From: a virus
Virus record (IMG/VR): IMGVR_UViG_3300025137_000025
Coordinates: 1-64,000 of that record
Length of the DNA: 64,000 nt
Reading direction: 5' to 3' (one strand)
The number at the start of each line of letters is the position of its first letter. Position 1 is the stretch's first letter. The translations under genes were made by a program, and so were the position numbers. This document shows, piece after piece, positions 17,064 to 26,909 of this stretch. Under the pieces are notes generated by a model. The model saw only the letters and a program-made list of their open reading frames with translations. It did not search any database and had not been told where the DNA came from.

Positions 17064-18491
17064 TTACGATGCCACACACTGGAGATCAAGCGAAGTATCG
17101 AATCTGCGGAGCAGGATACCAGCCGTCTTCAACATGTGTACAGATGCACCGTCTATGTCACTAGCGCGAGTGTCAGACTCAGCAAATCCCTTAGGGACAA
17201 CTGAACCAGCAACAGCCCAACGCAACATTTCACGACCTTTCTTATTAATCATCTGGAGGTTGTTTTCTCCGTCATAAGAAGACTGGTCGACAAACGTCAT
17301 TCTGTACGATTCCAATGGCAATCCAGATTCTGGGTGCTTAGCAGAAGCTTGAGCAACAGGACCGTGATCCATCAATGGTACCTTAACTACATTCACTCTA
17401 TGACCATCAACGTGCTCATAAGAATTGAAGTAACCAGTGATACCTAAGCTACGTCCGCTACCTGTGATAAACTTAGGCTCCGTAGTTTGGAGATAAGAGT
17501 TATTACCATAGTAGGCTCTCATTGCTTTATCAAACTCACGTGCTCCACCAATACCGGTGTACAAAGTCACCTGCTTATCAGTAGCGTCAGTCATTCCGTA
17601 GAACAAGTCCCCAATCACGTTCTCAATCTTTTGTTGAGTAAGAGTAGAGTAAGTGTCCTTGTTGATGATTTGCTCAAACAAACCTGGACCTGCAATTACA
17701 GGTTGTCCGTTTTCGTCAATCATCTCATTTACACCATTGTCACCATATGTCTTCTGGCCATACCAGTAGTACATCTCACACTCTTCTTTAAACTTGAGCA
17801 TGTGACGGTACTCTTCGTAGTCCATCCACAATTTAGTCTTAGAACCCTCACGAGTTGGAAGCTCAAATTGTGCAACATAATCTTTAGCATTACCAGACAT
17901 GTGGTAAGACTTACGTACTGTTCCGATCTTAGAACGAACCAATCCGGGCGCTGCCCAGTTAGATGCATTTCCACGAGAGAAGTCTACACCTACTGATGCA
18001 AACAACATACCGAAGAGAGCGCCATTAACAACGTCTGAAGCAGGCATGCTAGCTTGATCAGGAGATACAAGCTTCAATGTATACTCATATCCACCAGATA
18101 CAGGCTTAGGCTGCTCCATAATACGAGCAAGTACACCAGACTGTGAAACCAGGGTATATGGGAAAATAAACCACTTGTCAGGGAATGTCAATTTGAACAA
18201 TTGACCGCCTGCACCTTGAGCTGCAGACAAAGCTGTTGCGTTAGATACGGGGCGAACATTCACTTCGTGAGTTTTTACACGGTACTCATACTCAAAACGG
18301 TCGATAGATTTAGTATTACCTACGCCTTCCGTAAGGAAAGACAAAGGAAACTTCTTCTCTTCGCGTCCTGCGAGGTGAGTAATAATAGGAGACAACTCTT
18401 CTGGTTTCTCCATAAGTGCATTAACCAACGAGTTAGTGTCGGTCATCTGCTGATCATTGTAGTACGTTTTTAGTACTTGCGTTAAAGCCAT
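17064..18491 (-). CDS. Major capsid protein (HK97-fold, crAss-like)
   Basis: A 475-residue protein placed after the scaffold-like gene and before the connector genes, the usual position of the major capsid protein. It starts with helical residues (VNALMEKPEELSPIITHLAG) and FPLSFLTEGVGNTKSIDRFE, patterns I associate with crAss-like major capsid proteins; the remainder is a globular alpha/beta region of the length expected for an HK97 fold. Its leader is A-rich (AAAAACTAGAAAACT). The capsid call is from gene order, length and resemblance. Confidence 0.85.
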   Translation of the reverse strand: MALTQVLKTYYNDQQMTDTNSLVNALMEKPEELSPIITHLAGREEKKFPLSFLTEGVGNTKSIDRFEYEYRVKTHEVNVRPVSNATALSAAQGAGGQLFKLTFPDKWFIFPYTLVSQSGVLARIMEQPKPVSGGYEYTLKLVSPDQASMPASDVVNGALFGMLFASVGVDFSRGNASNWAAPGLVRSKIGTVRKSYHMSGNAKDYVAQFELPTREGSKTKLWMDYEEYRHMLKFKEECEMYYWYGQKTYGDNGVNEMIDENGQPVIAGPGLFEQIINKDTYSTLTQQKIENVIGDLFYGMTDATDKQVTLYTGIGGAREFDKAMRAYYGNNSYLQTTEPKFITGSGRSLGITGYFNSYEHVDGHRVNVVKVPLMDHGPVAQASAKHPESGLPLESYRMTFVDQSSYDGENNLQMINKKGREMLRWAVAGSVVPKGFAESDTRASDIDGASVHMLKTAGILLRRFDTSLDLQCVAS

Positions 18492-18516
18492 AGTTTTCTA
18501 GTTTTTAAGTTAGTTT

Positions 18517-19620
18517 TTATTGTAGAATGCTTCCGAGATCTAAATTGTCAAAGTCGACGTTTGTAGATCTGCTTTGTTGTTTGCGAGCGCTCTTTACTTT
18601 CTCTTCATTTGAAACAATCCTGTTTCTTAAATTCTTAGCAGCTTGAGTTTTCGCTTTCTTTTCGATTACACCGTTAAGATCAAATCCGCTATATAGCATG
18701 TAATCTATAGCTAATTTGACATCTGTTGCTGCTTCTTGATAGTCAAGGTCCCTTTGTGTTTCCCCGTTATCTCCGACAGACTCAGATATGTACTCAAAGA
18801 AGTTTGATTTCTCTCGGTCTGGGATGCGAACTCCGGCAAACTCATTCCCTGATTCGATAGTATCAGCTACCTCACCCCAGAACTCTTGTTGTTGTTCTTG
18901 TTGTTGATCATACTCTTCACGCTGTTGAGCCATCATTTGTTCTTGCTCCTCTTTTTGGTACGATGCAAGATGTCCTTTAGCTTTCTCAGCGTTATTGTAC
19001 AACTTCCCAGAATCCTCATACGTATCAATAGTGTCTTGTATGAATTCTGTATCGTGGCCTTTAGTTTGAAGGAACTGAGCTAGTATTGCACGTTGCATAT
19101 TAACGTCTCCTTCTTCTACTTGGATAGAGTTATAATCTATCTGCTGGCCCTGTCTTTGAAAGAACTCACGGGATTCACCTCCCGCTAGTACATAGTCAAG
19201 ATGTTGCTGCACTTCAGGGAACTGTTGGAATAGGCCTTCCAATTGTTCTTCTGCCGCATTTTGCGTAACGTCTTTTACGAAGCTTGTAAGACCCTCTACA
19301 GAATCTTCATAGTCTCCGTCTAATTCAAACCCTAAAGTTTTTGCAACTTCAAAGGCTACGCTTCCGCTTTCTGCTTCAACATCTTCGTCTGCTTCATCTT
19401 CAATATAGTTTTGATCTTCTTGCTCATGTTGATATTCATCATCATCAGCGTCTTCATCACCCCTATCATTAGGTTCTGCAGATATTTCATCTGTTACTTC
19501 CTCAACTTCTTGAGGAGATTCTGCTTGGACTTCTGTGTCGTCCTGCAGTACTTCGACTCCATCTCCTATGACATTGTCTAGGGTTAGAGAGTCTATGTTT
19601 AACTTGTCGTCTGGTTGCAT
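18517..19620 (-). CDS. Acidic scaffold-like protein
   Basis: A 367-residue protein. The first ~110 residues are extremely acidic (for example EPNDRGDEDADDDEYQHEQE), then long Gln/Glu-rich helices likely to form coiled coils, and a basic C-terminal part (NEEKVKSARKQQSRSTNV). This three-part layout, placed directly upstream of the major capsid gene, is typical of phage capsid scaffolding proteins, whose basic C-terminus contacts the coat. No protease motif is seen. Confidence comes from layout and position. Confidence 0.7.
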   Translation of the reverse strand: MQPDDKLNIDSLTLDNVIGDGVEVLQDDTEVQAESPQEVEEVTDEISAEPNDRGDEDADDDEYQHEQEDQNYIEDEADEDVEAESGSVAFEVAKTLGFELDGDYEDSVEGLTSFVKDVTQNAAEEQLEGLFQQFPEVQQHLDYVLAGGESREFFQRQGQQIDYNSIQVEEGDVNMQRAILAQFLQTKGHDTEFIQDTIDTYEDSGKLYNNAEKAKGHLASYQKEEQEQMMAQQREEYDQQQEQQQEFWGEVADTIESGNEFAGVRIPDREKSNFFEYISESVGDNGETQRDLDYQEAATDVKLAIDYMLYSGFDLNGVIEKKAKTQAAKNLRNRIVSNEEKVKSARKQQSRSTNVDFDNLDLGSILQ

Positions 19621-19691
19621 GTTTACAAATTTAATTAGTTAGTTTGCTTGTTTCTTATAAAATTATTTTTTACAAAAAACCTTATAATATA

Positions 19692-21251
19692 TCACTTACG
19701 CAGTTTAAAGTACTTTTGGGTTTGAGTGGTTTCCTCACAGTCTCCTCCAGGACAGTTATCTTTTGCGTATTTATTTATCCACGATTGCATTGTTTTGGCG
19801 TACTCATCAGGAGTTTTGTTTTTCTTTTCCTTTGGAACATTAGGACCGTACTTACTAGGGAATACATCTGCTAAATCTTTTTTATCTCTGACTACATATC
19901 CTAAGTACTCTCTAGTTCCCTGTCTCCCAAGCATATTAATTATACCTGCAAGCTGTTCTGCACTATATCCTTTTTTTGCAATTTGATCAGGATAGTTTTT
20001 ATACATATGCTCAAGGTTGTTCATCATTGATTTCTCATTATTCAAACCTTCGTAGAGTCTTTTATCAAAGATGCTATCTTGTGCAGCTATGTTTGTGCTA
20101 AACTCTTTTCGCGTTCCTGGGTAACTATTTTTTACCTCGCTAAATAGCTGCCCATACAATCCAGTTGCTGTAGAACCTGGATTCATCATATTAACTCCAG
20201 CACTACTCTCCGTACCTGCTACTCCAGCTTTTAATAGCTCAGAATCTATCCCAAACGAGGGCGGAGTTCCTGCTTGCAGTTTACGAACACCCCCTGCTTG
20301 CCTTCTTTCGTAAGCACTAGCTTTGAAGGCTTTAGCCCCAATTACCCCTTTCTCAAGAGTGTGTGCCTTGTGTGATATGTTGTGCCCAGCTTTAGCAATG
20401 CGAGCCGCACCTACTGCATTCCCTGCAAACGGTATTGCACTAGCGGCACTAAGACCTGCTAATGTAAACTGCTCTTTAGCTTTTGCTGTGTCTCCTACTG
20501 CAGTATTGTATAGGCCTCGCACCCCACTAATTCCAGCATTTGCTAAATCTGCTACTTCCCCAATTACAGGTAGTTGTCCTGCAATTGCGAGGTCCATGCC
20601 CAGAGCGTCTAAAGGCTTGTCTTTATGAAACTGGTAAGCATTGCTACCTGCAGCGCTTAACCTGTTTGACACATTTGTCTGGGCTTTATTTACACGAGTC
20701 TGTTCTCCCCTATTATTAAACTGACGCATTTGTGCGTCTGTGGACGACGTTAAGCGATCATTGTTTTGAGGACGAGACGCAACGGCTGCTGCTAACTCTG
20801 GGTTAAGGTTGTTATACTGTGCGTATTGTTGCATTCCAGGAATAACTCCCCCACTTTGCATATTAGCAGGAGTCTCAATGACTGTACCACGTTGTGGTCC
20901 TGTTGGGAGATTTTGTACACCTGGGGGAACGTTATCGTATGACTTGACTAAGTGTCCCTGCTCATTAAACTTTTTGATGTCGATTGGGGCTTTCATGCCC
21001 ATCGTATTGAATGGAGTGTTAGGAGGGACATTAGGGAATGTCATACTTTGATTAACGTTCCCCACCTGGTGTGCGGGTCTCAATCCTTGCTGTTGCTGTT
21101 GAGGTGTTTGCGCAACTTGCATTTGTTGTTGCTCAAACTCCCCAAGTAAGTCTATTCCTTGGTCGTGTGCCTTGAATACATCAAGTATAGACCCAGGAAA
21201 CTGAGACTGTCGGTGTCTTGTCAATAAACTCCGGCGAGTAGCGTTATCCAT
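19692..21251 (-). CDS. Portal-linked virion protein with transglycosylase-like C-terminal domain
   Basis: A 519-residue protein whose ATG shares a base with the portal stop (TAATG at 21251). The N-terminal third is Gln/Pro/Asn-rich and probably disordered. Residues ~225-290 are hydrophobic (AIAGQLPVIGEVADLANAG, SAASAIPFAGNAVGAARI), as in membrane-inserting segments. The C-terminal ~190 residues contain GTESSAGVNMMNPGSTATGL, reminiscent of the Glu/Ser...Gly-Leu-Gln pattern of lytic transglycosylases. It may be an ejected protein that opens peptidoglycan. The enzyme call is tentative because the usual GLMQ is GLYGQ here. Confidence 0.55.
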   Translation of the reverse strand: MDNATRRSLLTRHRQSQFPGSILDVFKAHDQGIDLLGEFEQQQMQVAQTPQQQQQGLRPAHQVGNVNQSMTFPNVPPNTPFNTMGMKAPIDIKKFNEQGHLVKSYDNVPPGVQNLPTGPQRGTVIETPANMQSGGVIPGMQQYAQYNNLNPELAAAVASRPQNNDRLTSSTDAQMRQFNNRGEQTRVNKAQTNVSNRLSAAGSNAYQFHKDKPLDALGMDLAIAGQLPVIGEVADLANAGISGVRGLYNTAVGDTAKAKEQFTLAGLSAASAIPFAGNAVGAARIAKAGHNISHKAHTLEKGVIGAKAFKASAYERRQAGGVRKLQAGTPPSFGIDSELLKAGVAGTESSAGVNMMNPGSTATGLYGQLFSEVKNSYPGTRKEFSTNIAAQDSIFDKRLYEGLNNEKSMMNNLEHMYKNYPDQIAKKGYSAEQLAGIINMLGRQGTREYLGYVVRDKKDLADVFPSKYGPNVPKEKKNKTPDEYAKTMQSWINKYAKDNCPGGDCEETTQTQKYFKLRK

Positions 21252-23473
21252 TACTCCCCATTAGGTTCGAGGTCACCTTCTTTAGATAACGCTTCACGTT
21301 TAAGATCTACTTCTTTCTGCTTAATGTCGTAGTCCTGCATAATTTTCTGCAAGTCTATATCTAAGCGATTAGCTTGGTCTTTTGCTTCTGCGTTAATCAA
21401 AGCTATTTCTATATCTTTCTGCCTGTCACGATCTTTTTCTTGTCCCTCTTGCTGCATCTTTTGCTGGTCCATTTGCATCTGCTGTTGCATTTGCTGTTGT
21501 TGAGCCTGCTGTTGAGCTTGTTCAAGTTCTGCTTGTGCCGCTTCTGCTTTACGTAGCTTGTCTTTAATACCAGAGAAGTTCTCAGTATCAAGTAACTCGA
21601 GTACTGCAGATGCAGGCATCCCGTTTTGAATCATTGCTTGTGATAGCTCACGTGCTTGTCTAATGTTTTCTTGGTCTCTTCCAGCGTCAGATACAAAGAT
21701 TCCATACTCAGACTCCATGTGCCCAAGTGACTCAAGGTCTATAAACTGAGTAGTTGTATCGGGCATTACATACATACCTTTCTTCCCAGATACCCAAGCC
21801 TCCTTAGAGTAGTCTAGCATTCCTTGCAACTCTCGTTGTTCAAAGCGTGAGAACTTGCGGAATAGGTCTTCTGTGATATGACTTGATTGTACAATAGCTT
21901 GCTGAGAAGATCCTTTACCTTCATTTGCACCTATTGTTCCTTGTCGTTGTCTGTTCACCCCTGATATCTTTTCCCACTCCTGCATAGTATTCTCTAAGAG
22001 AAGTATGTATTGTTCTATTGTCTTAATAGACATGTCTAATACAGACTGGTGCTGAGGTGAAAGCTGTATGCCTTCCTTGTTGTAGTCAACCCAGGCAATG
22101 CCTGTGCCTTCTACGTAGTACATAAACTTGTCCAGGTCCCATTTCTTTGGGATCATGTTGATATCAAACTGTGCTATGATGTCCTTAGACCGTGCAATAG
22201 CAAGTTCCATGCGGTACTTGAATATGTTGTAATTAATCTGAAAAGGTATACCTAAACTAACTAGAGATACGTTATTAGAGTTAATGTCTGAGTACTTAAA
22301 CCCATTGATTGGGAGCTTGCAGAGTGATGGATTGTCTAGTGACGTACGCTGGTTAGCGATTGGGGTCATCTTTACATAAAATCTACCATCAATCTTAGTG
22401 CCTTCCCATACCTCGTTTACCCATTCCCAATTGGTTTTAGCGCCTTGGGCCTTAAGTTCTGGTGGCATCTTGTACTCTTCATCTATCTCAAACTCTTCCG
22501 CTACTCCTGTTTGTGGATCTATGTATTCCACAAAGCCAATACGCTTTCTGCTTTTCCAATATACAGTAACTACTTCAACAAGTCTATTGCGGTATACGTT
22601 ATCCCCATTACCTGCAGCTTCTGATCTGTACAATAAGTACGTATCTACTGATTGGTTCTTGGGATCTTCTAGTTCTAATACCTGCTGCTCTGTAAGAAAG
22701 TCCCCAAATTGATCTATAACCGTAGACGTGTGTGCGTATCGTCTAACTATTGACCAGTCCCCATCCTCTACAAACTCTACATCAGGATCTTTATCGAAGT
22801 CAATATCAATAGGATTAACTACATCATAGAAAGGTTCTGAGCGTCTTACTCCTTTGTGGGAGTATGCTTCTCCTGCTATTAGGAAGTGGAAGAACTGCTT
22901 CTGGAACTTATCATACATTTCTTGTTCATACATGATGTAGTTTACAGCTGCTTGTCCTTTAATGGCACGGTCATCTACATATGTACGCTCAAACTGTTCT
23001 GCTACCTGCTTTGGAAGAAGTGGTTTTTGTTCTTGTGCCTGCTGGCTCTGCAAATCTTTAGGTTCTGCTATTTCTTTCAAGAACATAGCTTCTACTGTCT
23101 TACGTAACTGCTCCGTCTTAGCCTGCTGCTTGAGACTAACACTGTCTGCGTTCTTTACAGTAACGCTGTAATTTAGTGGCCTTTTTGACTTTTCCCCTAG
23201 CAACAAATCTATGATCGGTTTGATAATGGGGTAGTTCCTTAGCTTAGACGGAAAGTTTTCTCTGCTTTTGCCGTACGGCTTTATGACATAGCGGTAGTCG
23301 GTTTCATCTACCTCTCCGTTATAATAATCATATAGGGCCTTAAGATTGCTGCGCCTCTCGCTTAGTCCGAACTTAGATAGGTTAATGAAAGCATCAATGC
23401 ATTCCTCTCTCCACTTCTTAGTTTTCTTCTTTAGCGGGAGTCTTTGCTGCGGTATTTTTGCTGCTCCGTACAT
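21251..23473 (-). CDS. Portal protein
   Basis: A 740-residue protein directly after TerL and about the usual crAss-like portal length. It has the N-terminal NYPIIKPIIDLLLGEKSKR segment seen in crAss-like portals, a large mixed core, a region of long helices (SSQQAIVQSSHITEDLFRKF) fitting portal stem and wing helices, and a Gln-rich coiled-coil C-terminus. ATG at 23473 (MYGAAKIPQQ) is chosen, 20 bases after the TerL stop. An in-frame start at 23548 would overlap TerL by 56 bases. It forms the dodecameric DNA gate through which TerL pumps DNA. Confidence 0.85.
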   Translation of the reverse strand: MYGAAKIPQQRLPLKKKTKKWREECIDAFINLSKFGLSERRSNLKALYDYYNGEVDETDYRYVIKPYGKSRENFPSKLRNYPIIKPIIDLLLGEKSKRPLNYSVTVKNADSVSLKQQAKTEQLRKTVEAMFLKEIAEPKDLQSQQAQEQKPLLPKQVAEQFERTYVDDRAIKGQAAVNYIMYEQEMYDKFQKQFFHFLIAGEAYSHKGVRRSEPFYDVVNPIDIDFDKDPDVEFVEDGDWSIVRRYAHTSTVIDQFGDFLTEQQVLELEDPKNQSVDTYLLYRSEAAGNGDNVYRNRLVEVVTVYWKSRKRIGFVEYIDPQTGVAEEFEIDEEYKMPPELKAQGAKTNWEWVNEVWEGTKIDGRFYVKMTPIANQRTSLDNPSLCKLPINGFKYSDINSNNVSLVSLGIPFQINYNIFKYRMELAIARSKDIIAQFDINMIPKKWDLDKFMYYVEGTGIAWVDYNKEGIQLSPQHQSVLDMSIKTIEQYILLLENTMQEWEKISGVNRQRQGTIGANEGKGSSQQAIVQSSHITEDLFRKFSRFEQRELQGMLDYSKEAWVSGKKGMYVMPDTTTQFIDLESLGHMESEYGIFVSDAGRDQENIRQARELSQAMIQNGMPASAVLELLDTENFSGIKDKLRKAEAAQAELEQAQQQAQQQQMQQQMQMDQQKMQQEGQEKDRDRQKDIEIALINAEAKDQANRLDIDLQKIMQDYDIKQKEVDLKREALSKEGDLEPNGE

Positions 23474-23492
23474 TCCTGTAAAAGTATAAAAT

Positions 23493-25457
23493 TTAGTTAT
23501 AATTTCGATCGAACCATTCGTTTTGAGACATATCGTTAATGCTTTCAACGACCTCTTTATTATATAGCTCTCTAGTGTGATACATTCCTACCATAAAAGC
23601 CATGACTCGGTCAAAATTACCTTTGTGGTTAAATTTAATCAATTCTTGTAGTAATCCAACATCATAAACGTCATGTAAATTTAATCTTACATTGCCGTCT
23701 TCATCTTTGCTTCGTGGTGATATTAACCAGTCTCTTATATAAAGCTCCCCTTGTCGCTTACGTTGCTCTGTCATATGCATACCATACTGACGTTTAACGT
23801 TCTTTGATCGTAGCTCTCGTTTGTCCAACATTTCAAACTCTTCTTGCAACTTATGCAATTTGCGATATCGTTTGGCATATGCAATAAGCTCACCTCTATC
23901 GTTCTCAAACCCAATCTTAGCATTGTAGTAGTCTGCTAGCATGAACAGGTTTCTATTGTACTCGTCTTGTGTTTGAGGTCTTCCTACGTAGCTAGCCACA
24001 ATTATATCGTCCGGCTTGGATAGATTGTTGGGACGTTTAATTACATAGGCTGCTCCCAAGGATTGGTTGGTTGTACTCTTACTCTGTGCATAAGGGTCAT
24101 GGCAGATAACGTAAAGATTGTGAGGTGTGTTTCCTTCCTTGGTTTTGAATGGGTTTTGATACACCACTATTCCTCCTGTTAAATCATCGTCTTTTCTGTG
24201 CGGGAACTTATTGATTGGTTTTACAGTAGGATCAGGTCTGAAAGACACTTGTTCTCCTTTATAGTACAATAACCCTGCAGTCCCTTCCTTTTCCAGGTTA
24301 TGTGCTTTTACTCTATTGTACTGTTCTTTCAACGAGGTAACATCAAAGATGTTTATTGTAGTTTGAAGTGTAGCTTCTTGTGGTGTAAACGGGTGCTCAG
24401 CTATGTACTGGTCTAAAGCTTTTGCGTCGTTTGCTTTCTTCTTATTGGTGCGGGCCTCTTCTTCAAACTCTTTAGCGTCTGCTATCATTGAGTTCCCATA
24501 GTCGTCCATAAAGCCGTCTAGGTTTTGGTATATAGGAACAAAGTACCCACACGATGTACCCATAGCTCCCGCGTCCCACTCATTCTCAAATGATAAGCAG
24601 TTGTATGCTTCTGGGTGGTAGAATAGTTCTTCTAATGAAGCAAATCCGTGTCCTTCTTCCCCGCCTGTGCCAAACGCTATCATAGTCCCAAGTGTTTTAG
24701 AACCTTGTTTCATTGTAGGCATAGCAATCTCCCATGCGGTTAGAAGTCCCGAGAACGATCCCGCTTCTTCAAAGAATATGAGCTCACCCGCTTTACCCCG
24801 CACCTTATGAGGATTATCTTTAAGAGATACCCCAATTATCTGTGATTTCATGCCAAGAGCTACGTCTGTCCCGTTAACTCTCTTTTTATACCCAGATTGC
24901 TTGTGCATTTCTTTATCGGTCAGACGAGGCTGTGTCCATGCAGTGTTATCATCTATAAATGATATAAAATCCCAGGTCTTAGACAAGAGTCCGTCACCTG
25001 TTAGGTATTCTTTCTGTTCTGCAAATACAAAGTTCTTAGAGTTACGTAGAAAGAAGTAGTTACGTGCTAGCATACTCCCAGCTTTGTAGGAAAACCCCTT
25101 ACGTCTGGCTTTAAGTACAGACATATGTTTGTTTTCTTTCCTACATGTGTCTACTGCATGGTAATATTTGTAGTCTCCGTCGTAGAATGCTGGAAATGTA
25201 CGTTCTCTGCGTGCTTGTACTGTCCCATCTGGGAGAACTTCGTCTACTGCGCGGTCAATTGGGCAGTAATTAAGGTAAAAGTAGTGGTAGCCTGTAATTC
25301 TGATGCCACTTACTTCAAATCCATACATGCATCTGTTTCGTTCTGTGTCCCAAAACTCATAATACTCTTTTGTTCCGTTTAATGCGTCTGTATAATAGCC
25401 CGATCTAATATACGTTCTAGCTGCAGGAGAGAAGTTGTGTGTGTTTTGGAATATCAC
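23493..25457 (-). CDS. terL: Terminase large subunit (ATPase and nuclease)
   Basis: A 654-residue protein with a two-domain terminase layout. The ATPase half has an atypical P-loop-like KARRKGFSYK (about residues 116-125), a Walker B-like ELIFFEEAG (225-233) and a coupling motif IAFGTGGEEG. The nuclease half has YVICHDPYA, IGFENDRGEL and a late Asp in FDRVMAFMVG, the three acidic positions of an RNase H-type nuclease. It would cut concatemers and package DNA through the portal. ATG overlaps the upstream stop (ATGA at 25457). Confidence 0.9.
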   Translation of the reverse strand: MIFQNTHNFSPAARTYIRSGYYTDALNGTKEYYEFWDTERNRCMYGFEVSGIRITGYHYFYLNYCPIDRAVDEVLPDGTVQARRERTFPAFYDGDYKYYHAVDTCRKENKHMSVLKARRKGFSYKAGSMLARNYFFLRNSKNFVFAEQKEYLTGDGLLSKTWDFISFIDDNTAWTQPRLTDKEMHKQSGYKKRVNGTDVALGMKSQIIGVSLKDNPHKVRGKAGELIFFEEAGSFSGLLTAWEIAMPTMKQGSKTLGTMIAFGTGGEEGHGFASLEELFYHPEAYNCLSFENEWDAGAMGTSCGYFVPIYQNLDGFMDDYGNSMIADAKEFEEEARTNKKKANDAKALDQYIAEHPFTPQEATLQTTINIFDVTSLKEQYNRVKAHNLEKEGTAGLLYYKGEQVSFRPDPTVKPINKFPHRKDDDLTGGIVVYQNPFKTKEGNTPHNLYVICHDPYAQSKSTTNQSLGAAYVIKRPNNLSKPDDIIVASYVGRPQTQDEYNRNLFMLADYYNAKIGFENDRGELIAYAKRYRKLHKLQEEFEMLDKRELRSKNVKRQYGMHMTEQRKRQGELYIRDWLISPRSKDEDGNVRLNLHDVYDVGLLQELIKFNHKGNFDRVMAFMVGMYHTRELYNKEVVESINDMSQNEWFDRNYN

Positions 25458-25951
25458 TGCGAATACTTGTTAGTTACTACCCCTCCTCTATTAGGATTGT
25501 CTTTCTGCTGTTGTTTTTTTACCAGGTCTTCTAACTCATCTAAACTTTGCACCACTTTTGCCATGTTAGACAGATTGGATATTAGGTCTTTGGCGTGAAA
25601 TATAGGTTTGCCGTTGTCATCTGCTAGGGTCAAGTCCACATCTCTAAAATATGCCTCTAGTTTAGTTACCGATTCTCTTGCAGCTTTTAACAGCTTCACT
25701 GCGGAAGTTTCTGATAGCTCTTTGTACTTCTCTATTGCTGCTTTAATTTTTGGTGTAGACTTAACTTTTAGTAAGTCCATGATATGGTTCCACCTGTCTT
25801 CCTCCTCGTATACTCCGTACGGAGACCTGTGGTCCACAAAGAAATAAACAGCAGACAGCTCTTCAATCTTAAGTGATTTAAACTCAGATACAGTAAGTAC
25901 GTACGGTGCTGGTATAACCGTATTTCCGTCAGCTGTTATTAGGTTCTTCAT
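25454..25951 (-). CDS. Terminase small subunit candidate
   Basis: A 165-residue, mostly helical protein immediately upstream of TerL with a 4-base overlap. A globular N-terminal part (PYVLTVSEFKSLKIEELSAV, DHRSPYGVYEEEDRWNHIMD) is followed by helical hairpins and a Lys/Gln-rich basic tail. Position and helical nature fit a small terminase subunit, but no clear helix-turn-helix is seen. It could equally be another conserved packaging-associated protein. Confidence 0.5.
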   Translation of the reverse strand: MKNLITADGNTVIPAPYVLTVSEFKSLKIEELSAVYFFVDHRSPYGVYEEEDRWNHIMDLLKVKSTPKIKAAIEKYKELSETSAVKLLKAARESVTKLEAYFRDVDLTLADDNGKPIFHAKDLISNLSNMAKVVQSLDELEDLVKKQQQKDNPNRGGVVTNKYSQ

Positions 25952-26138
25952 TTAAATATTTTAATCTTCCTTTTCTAACATGAAACTTCCCTAAGAAAGG
26001 GAGCCGGACTGCCTCAAAATTTCCTGCACGCATTACATCTGCTACGTATTTAAACTGATAGTACACAGCTTCTTCTACTTTGTGCAGAGGTAGATTGTGC
26101 TCACTGGCTAGCTTCTGAATTATTATTTTTTCCTTCAT
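25929..26138 (-). CDS. Short HU/IHF-like DNA-binding protein
   Basis: A 69-residue protein with the N-terminal two-helix part and the turn of the HU/IHF family: KIIIQKLASEHNLPLHKVEE, then NFEAVRLPFLGKFHVRKGR, equivalent to the HU segment ending in GFGTF. It lacks the long beta arm and C-terminal helix, so it is shorter than normal HU (about 90). HU-like proteins bend DNA; one next to the terminase may help packaging or late gene control. It overlaps both neighbouring genes. Confidence 0.65.
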   Translation of the reverse strand: MKEKIIIQKLASEHNLPLHKVEEAVYYQFKYVADVMRAGNFEAVRLPFLGKFHVRKGRLKYLNEEPNNS

Positions 26139-26364
26139 CCTCCCATCTATTATCCGGGCAGTTAGACGTTGCCCATTTTGCTTTTTCTTCTATTACGCAT
26201 CCACATATCCCACACCTATATTCTTCTAGATGAGGACAACTTGCACACGTACATAGCCTAGCTTCATACTCAGCATCTGATACATGTGGAGCTCCTGCTC
26301 TAGCATATCGTATAATTTCATCTTTGAAGTTTAGCAGCATTTGCCTTATTGATAGCTTACTCAT
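26101..26364 (-). CDS. Small zinc-finger protein
   Basis: An 87-residue protein with cysteines arranged LCTCASCPHLEEYRCGICGC, followed by KAKWATSNCPDNRW. The CxxC/CGxC spacing points to one or two zinc sites. This CGC...AKW...CP...W pattern recurs in small proteins of Bacteroidota phages next to terminase genes. It overlaps the winged-helix gene by 8 bases and the HU-like gene by 38. Its function is unknown; nucleic-acid or protein binding is likely. Confidence 0.65.
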   Translation of the reverse strand: MSKLSIRQMLLNFKDEIIRYARAGAPHVSDAEYEARLCTCASCPHLEEYRCGICGCVIEEKAKWATSNCPDNRWEDEGKNNNSEASQ

Positions 26365-26677
26365 TTGTATAAAATATTTGCAGGTTAATGTTTTTCTGAG
26401 GTATTAGTATCTGAGACAGTTTGTAGCCATCTTTTGTTTTTCTAATAGCACCCTTGTCTTTTAACTTCTTTACGTAGTTATTTAGCGTATTGTAATCTTT
26501 AATAGCTAAACTGTCTGCTACAACTCTTTTGTTTTCTGTAGAGCACAGGTTTACTGTGTCTGACAGGTCTATAAACTTAGATAGCACTAATAGCTCCTTG
26601 TCTGTAAGCTCTAGTATGCCGTTAAATACCTGTAGATACTTGAGTGTAGAATTTACTTCTATCTTAAGTGTTTTCAT
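26357..26677 (-). CDS. Winged-helix DNA-binding protein
   Basis: A 106-residue protein. ELTDKELLVLSKFIDLSDT is a helix pair, followed by RVVADSLAIKDYNTLNNYVK as a recognition-type helix and KDGYKLSQILIPQ as the wing. This resembles small winged-helix proteins common near terminase genes of Bacteroidota phages. It probably acts as a regulator or packaging cofactor. It overlaps the upstream gene by 14 bases. Confidence 0.6.
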   Translation of the reverse strand: MKTLKIEVNSTLKYLQVFNGILELTDKELLVLSKFIDLSDTVNLCSTENKRVVADSLAIKDYNTLNNYVKKLKDKGAIRKTKDGYKLSQILIPQKNINLQIFYTNE

Positions 26678-26906
26678 TGATTTGCACTTTGGCTTTCCCG
26701 TCTACAATGCGTATTGTAGCCTGAGAAGACTGATTGTTAAACTCATCCACGTATATCTGGATATTTTCCCGTGTACACAGAAAGGACAAAAAAACCTCGA
26801 TCTCCTTAGCGGCTCGTTTTAGTTTTTTTTGCATATCCTGTGAGTCTTTGCTTGAGCTTCGTAGCTCATCAAAGTCTTTTAGCGGGAGAGTGACTGTCCC
26901 GTTCAT
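26664..26906 (-). CDS. Small helical protein of unknown function
   Basis: An 80-residue protein with a Lys/Glu-rich helical middle and a short beta-like end (ATIRIVDGKAKVQINEN). ATG at 26906 is preferred over a TTG one codon earlier. It begins 4 bases after the GroES-like gene. No motif is recognised. Confidence 0.55.
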   Translation of the reverse strand: MNGTVTLPLKDFDELRSSSKDSQDMQKKLKRAAKEIEVFLSFLCTRENIQIYVDEFNNQSSQATIRIVDGKAKVQINENT

Positions 26907-26909
26907 CAA

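Noticed and set aside
21374-21591. Leu/His-rich frames opposite the Gln-rich portal tail
   Set aside because: These come from reading the repetitive Gln codons in reverse.
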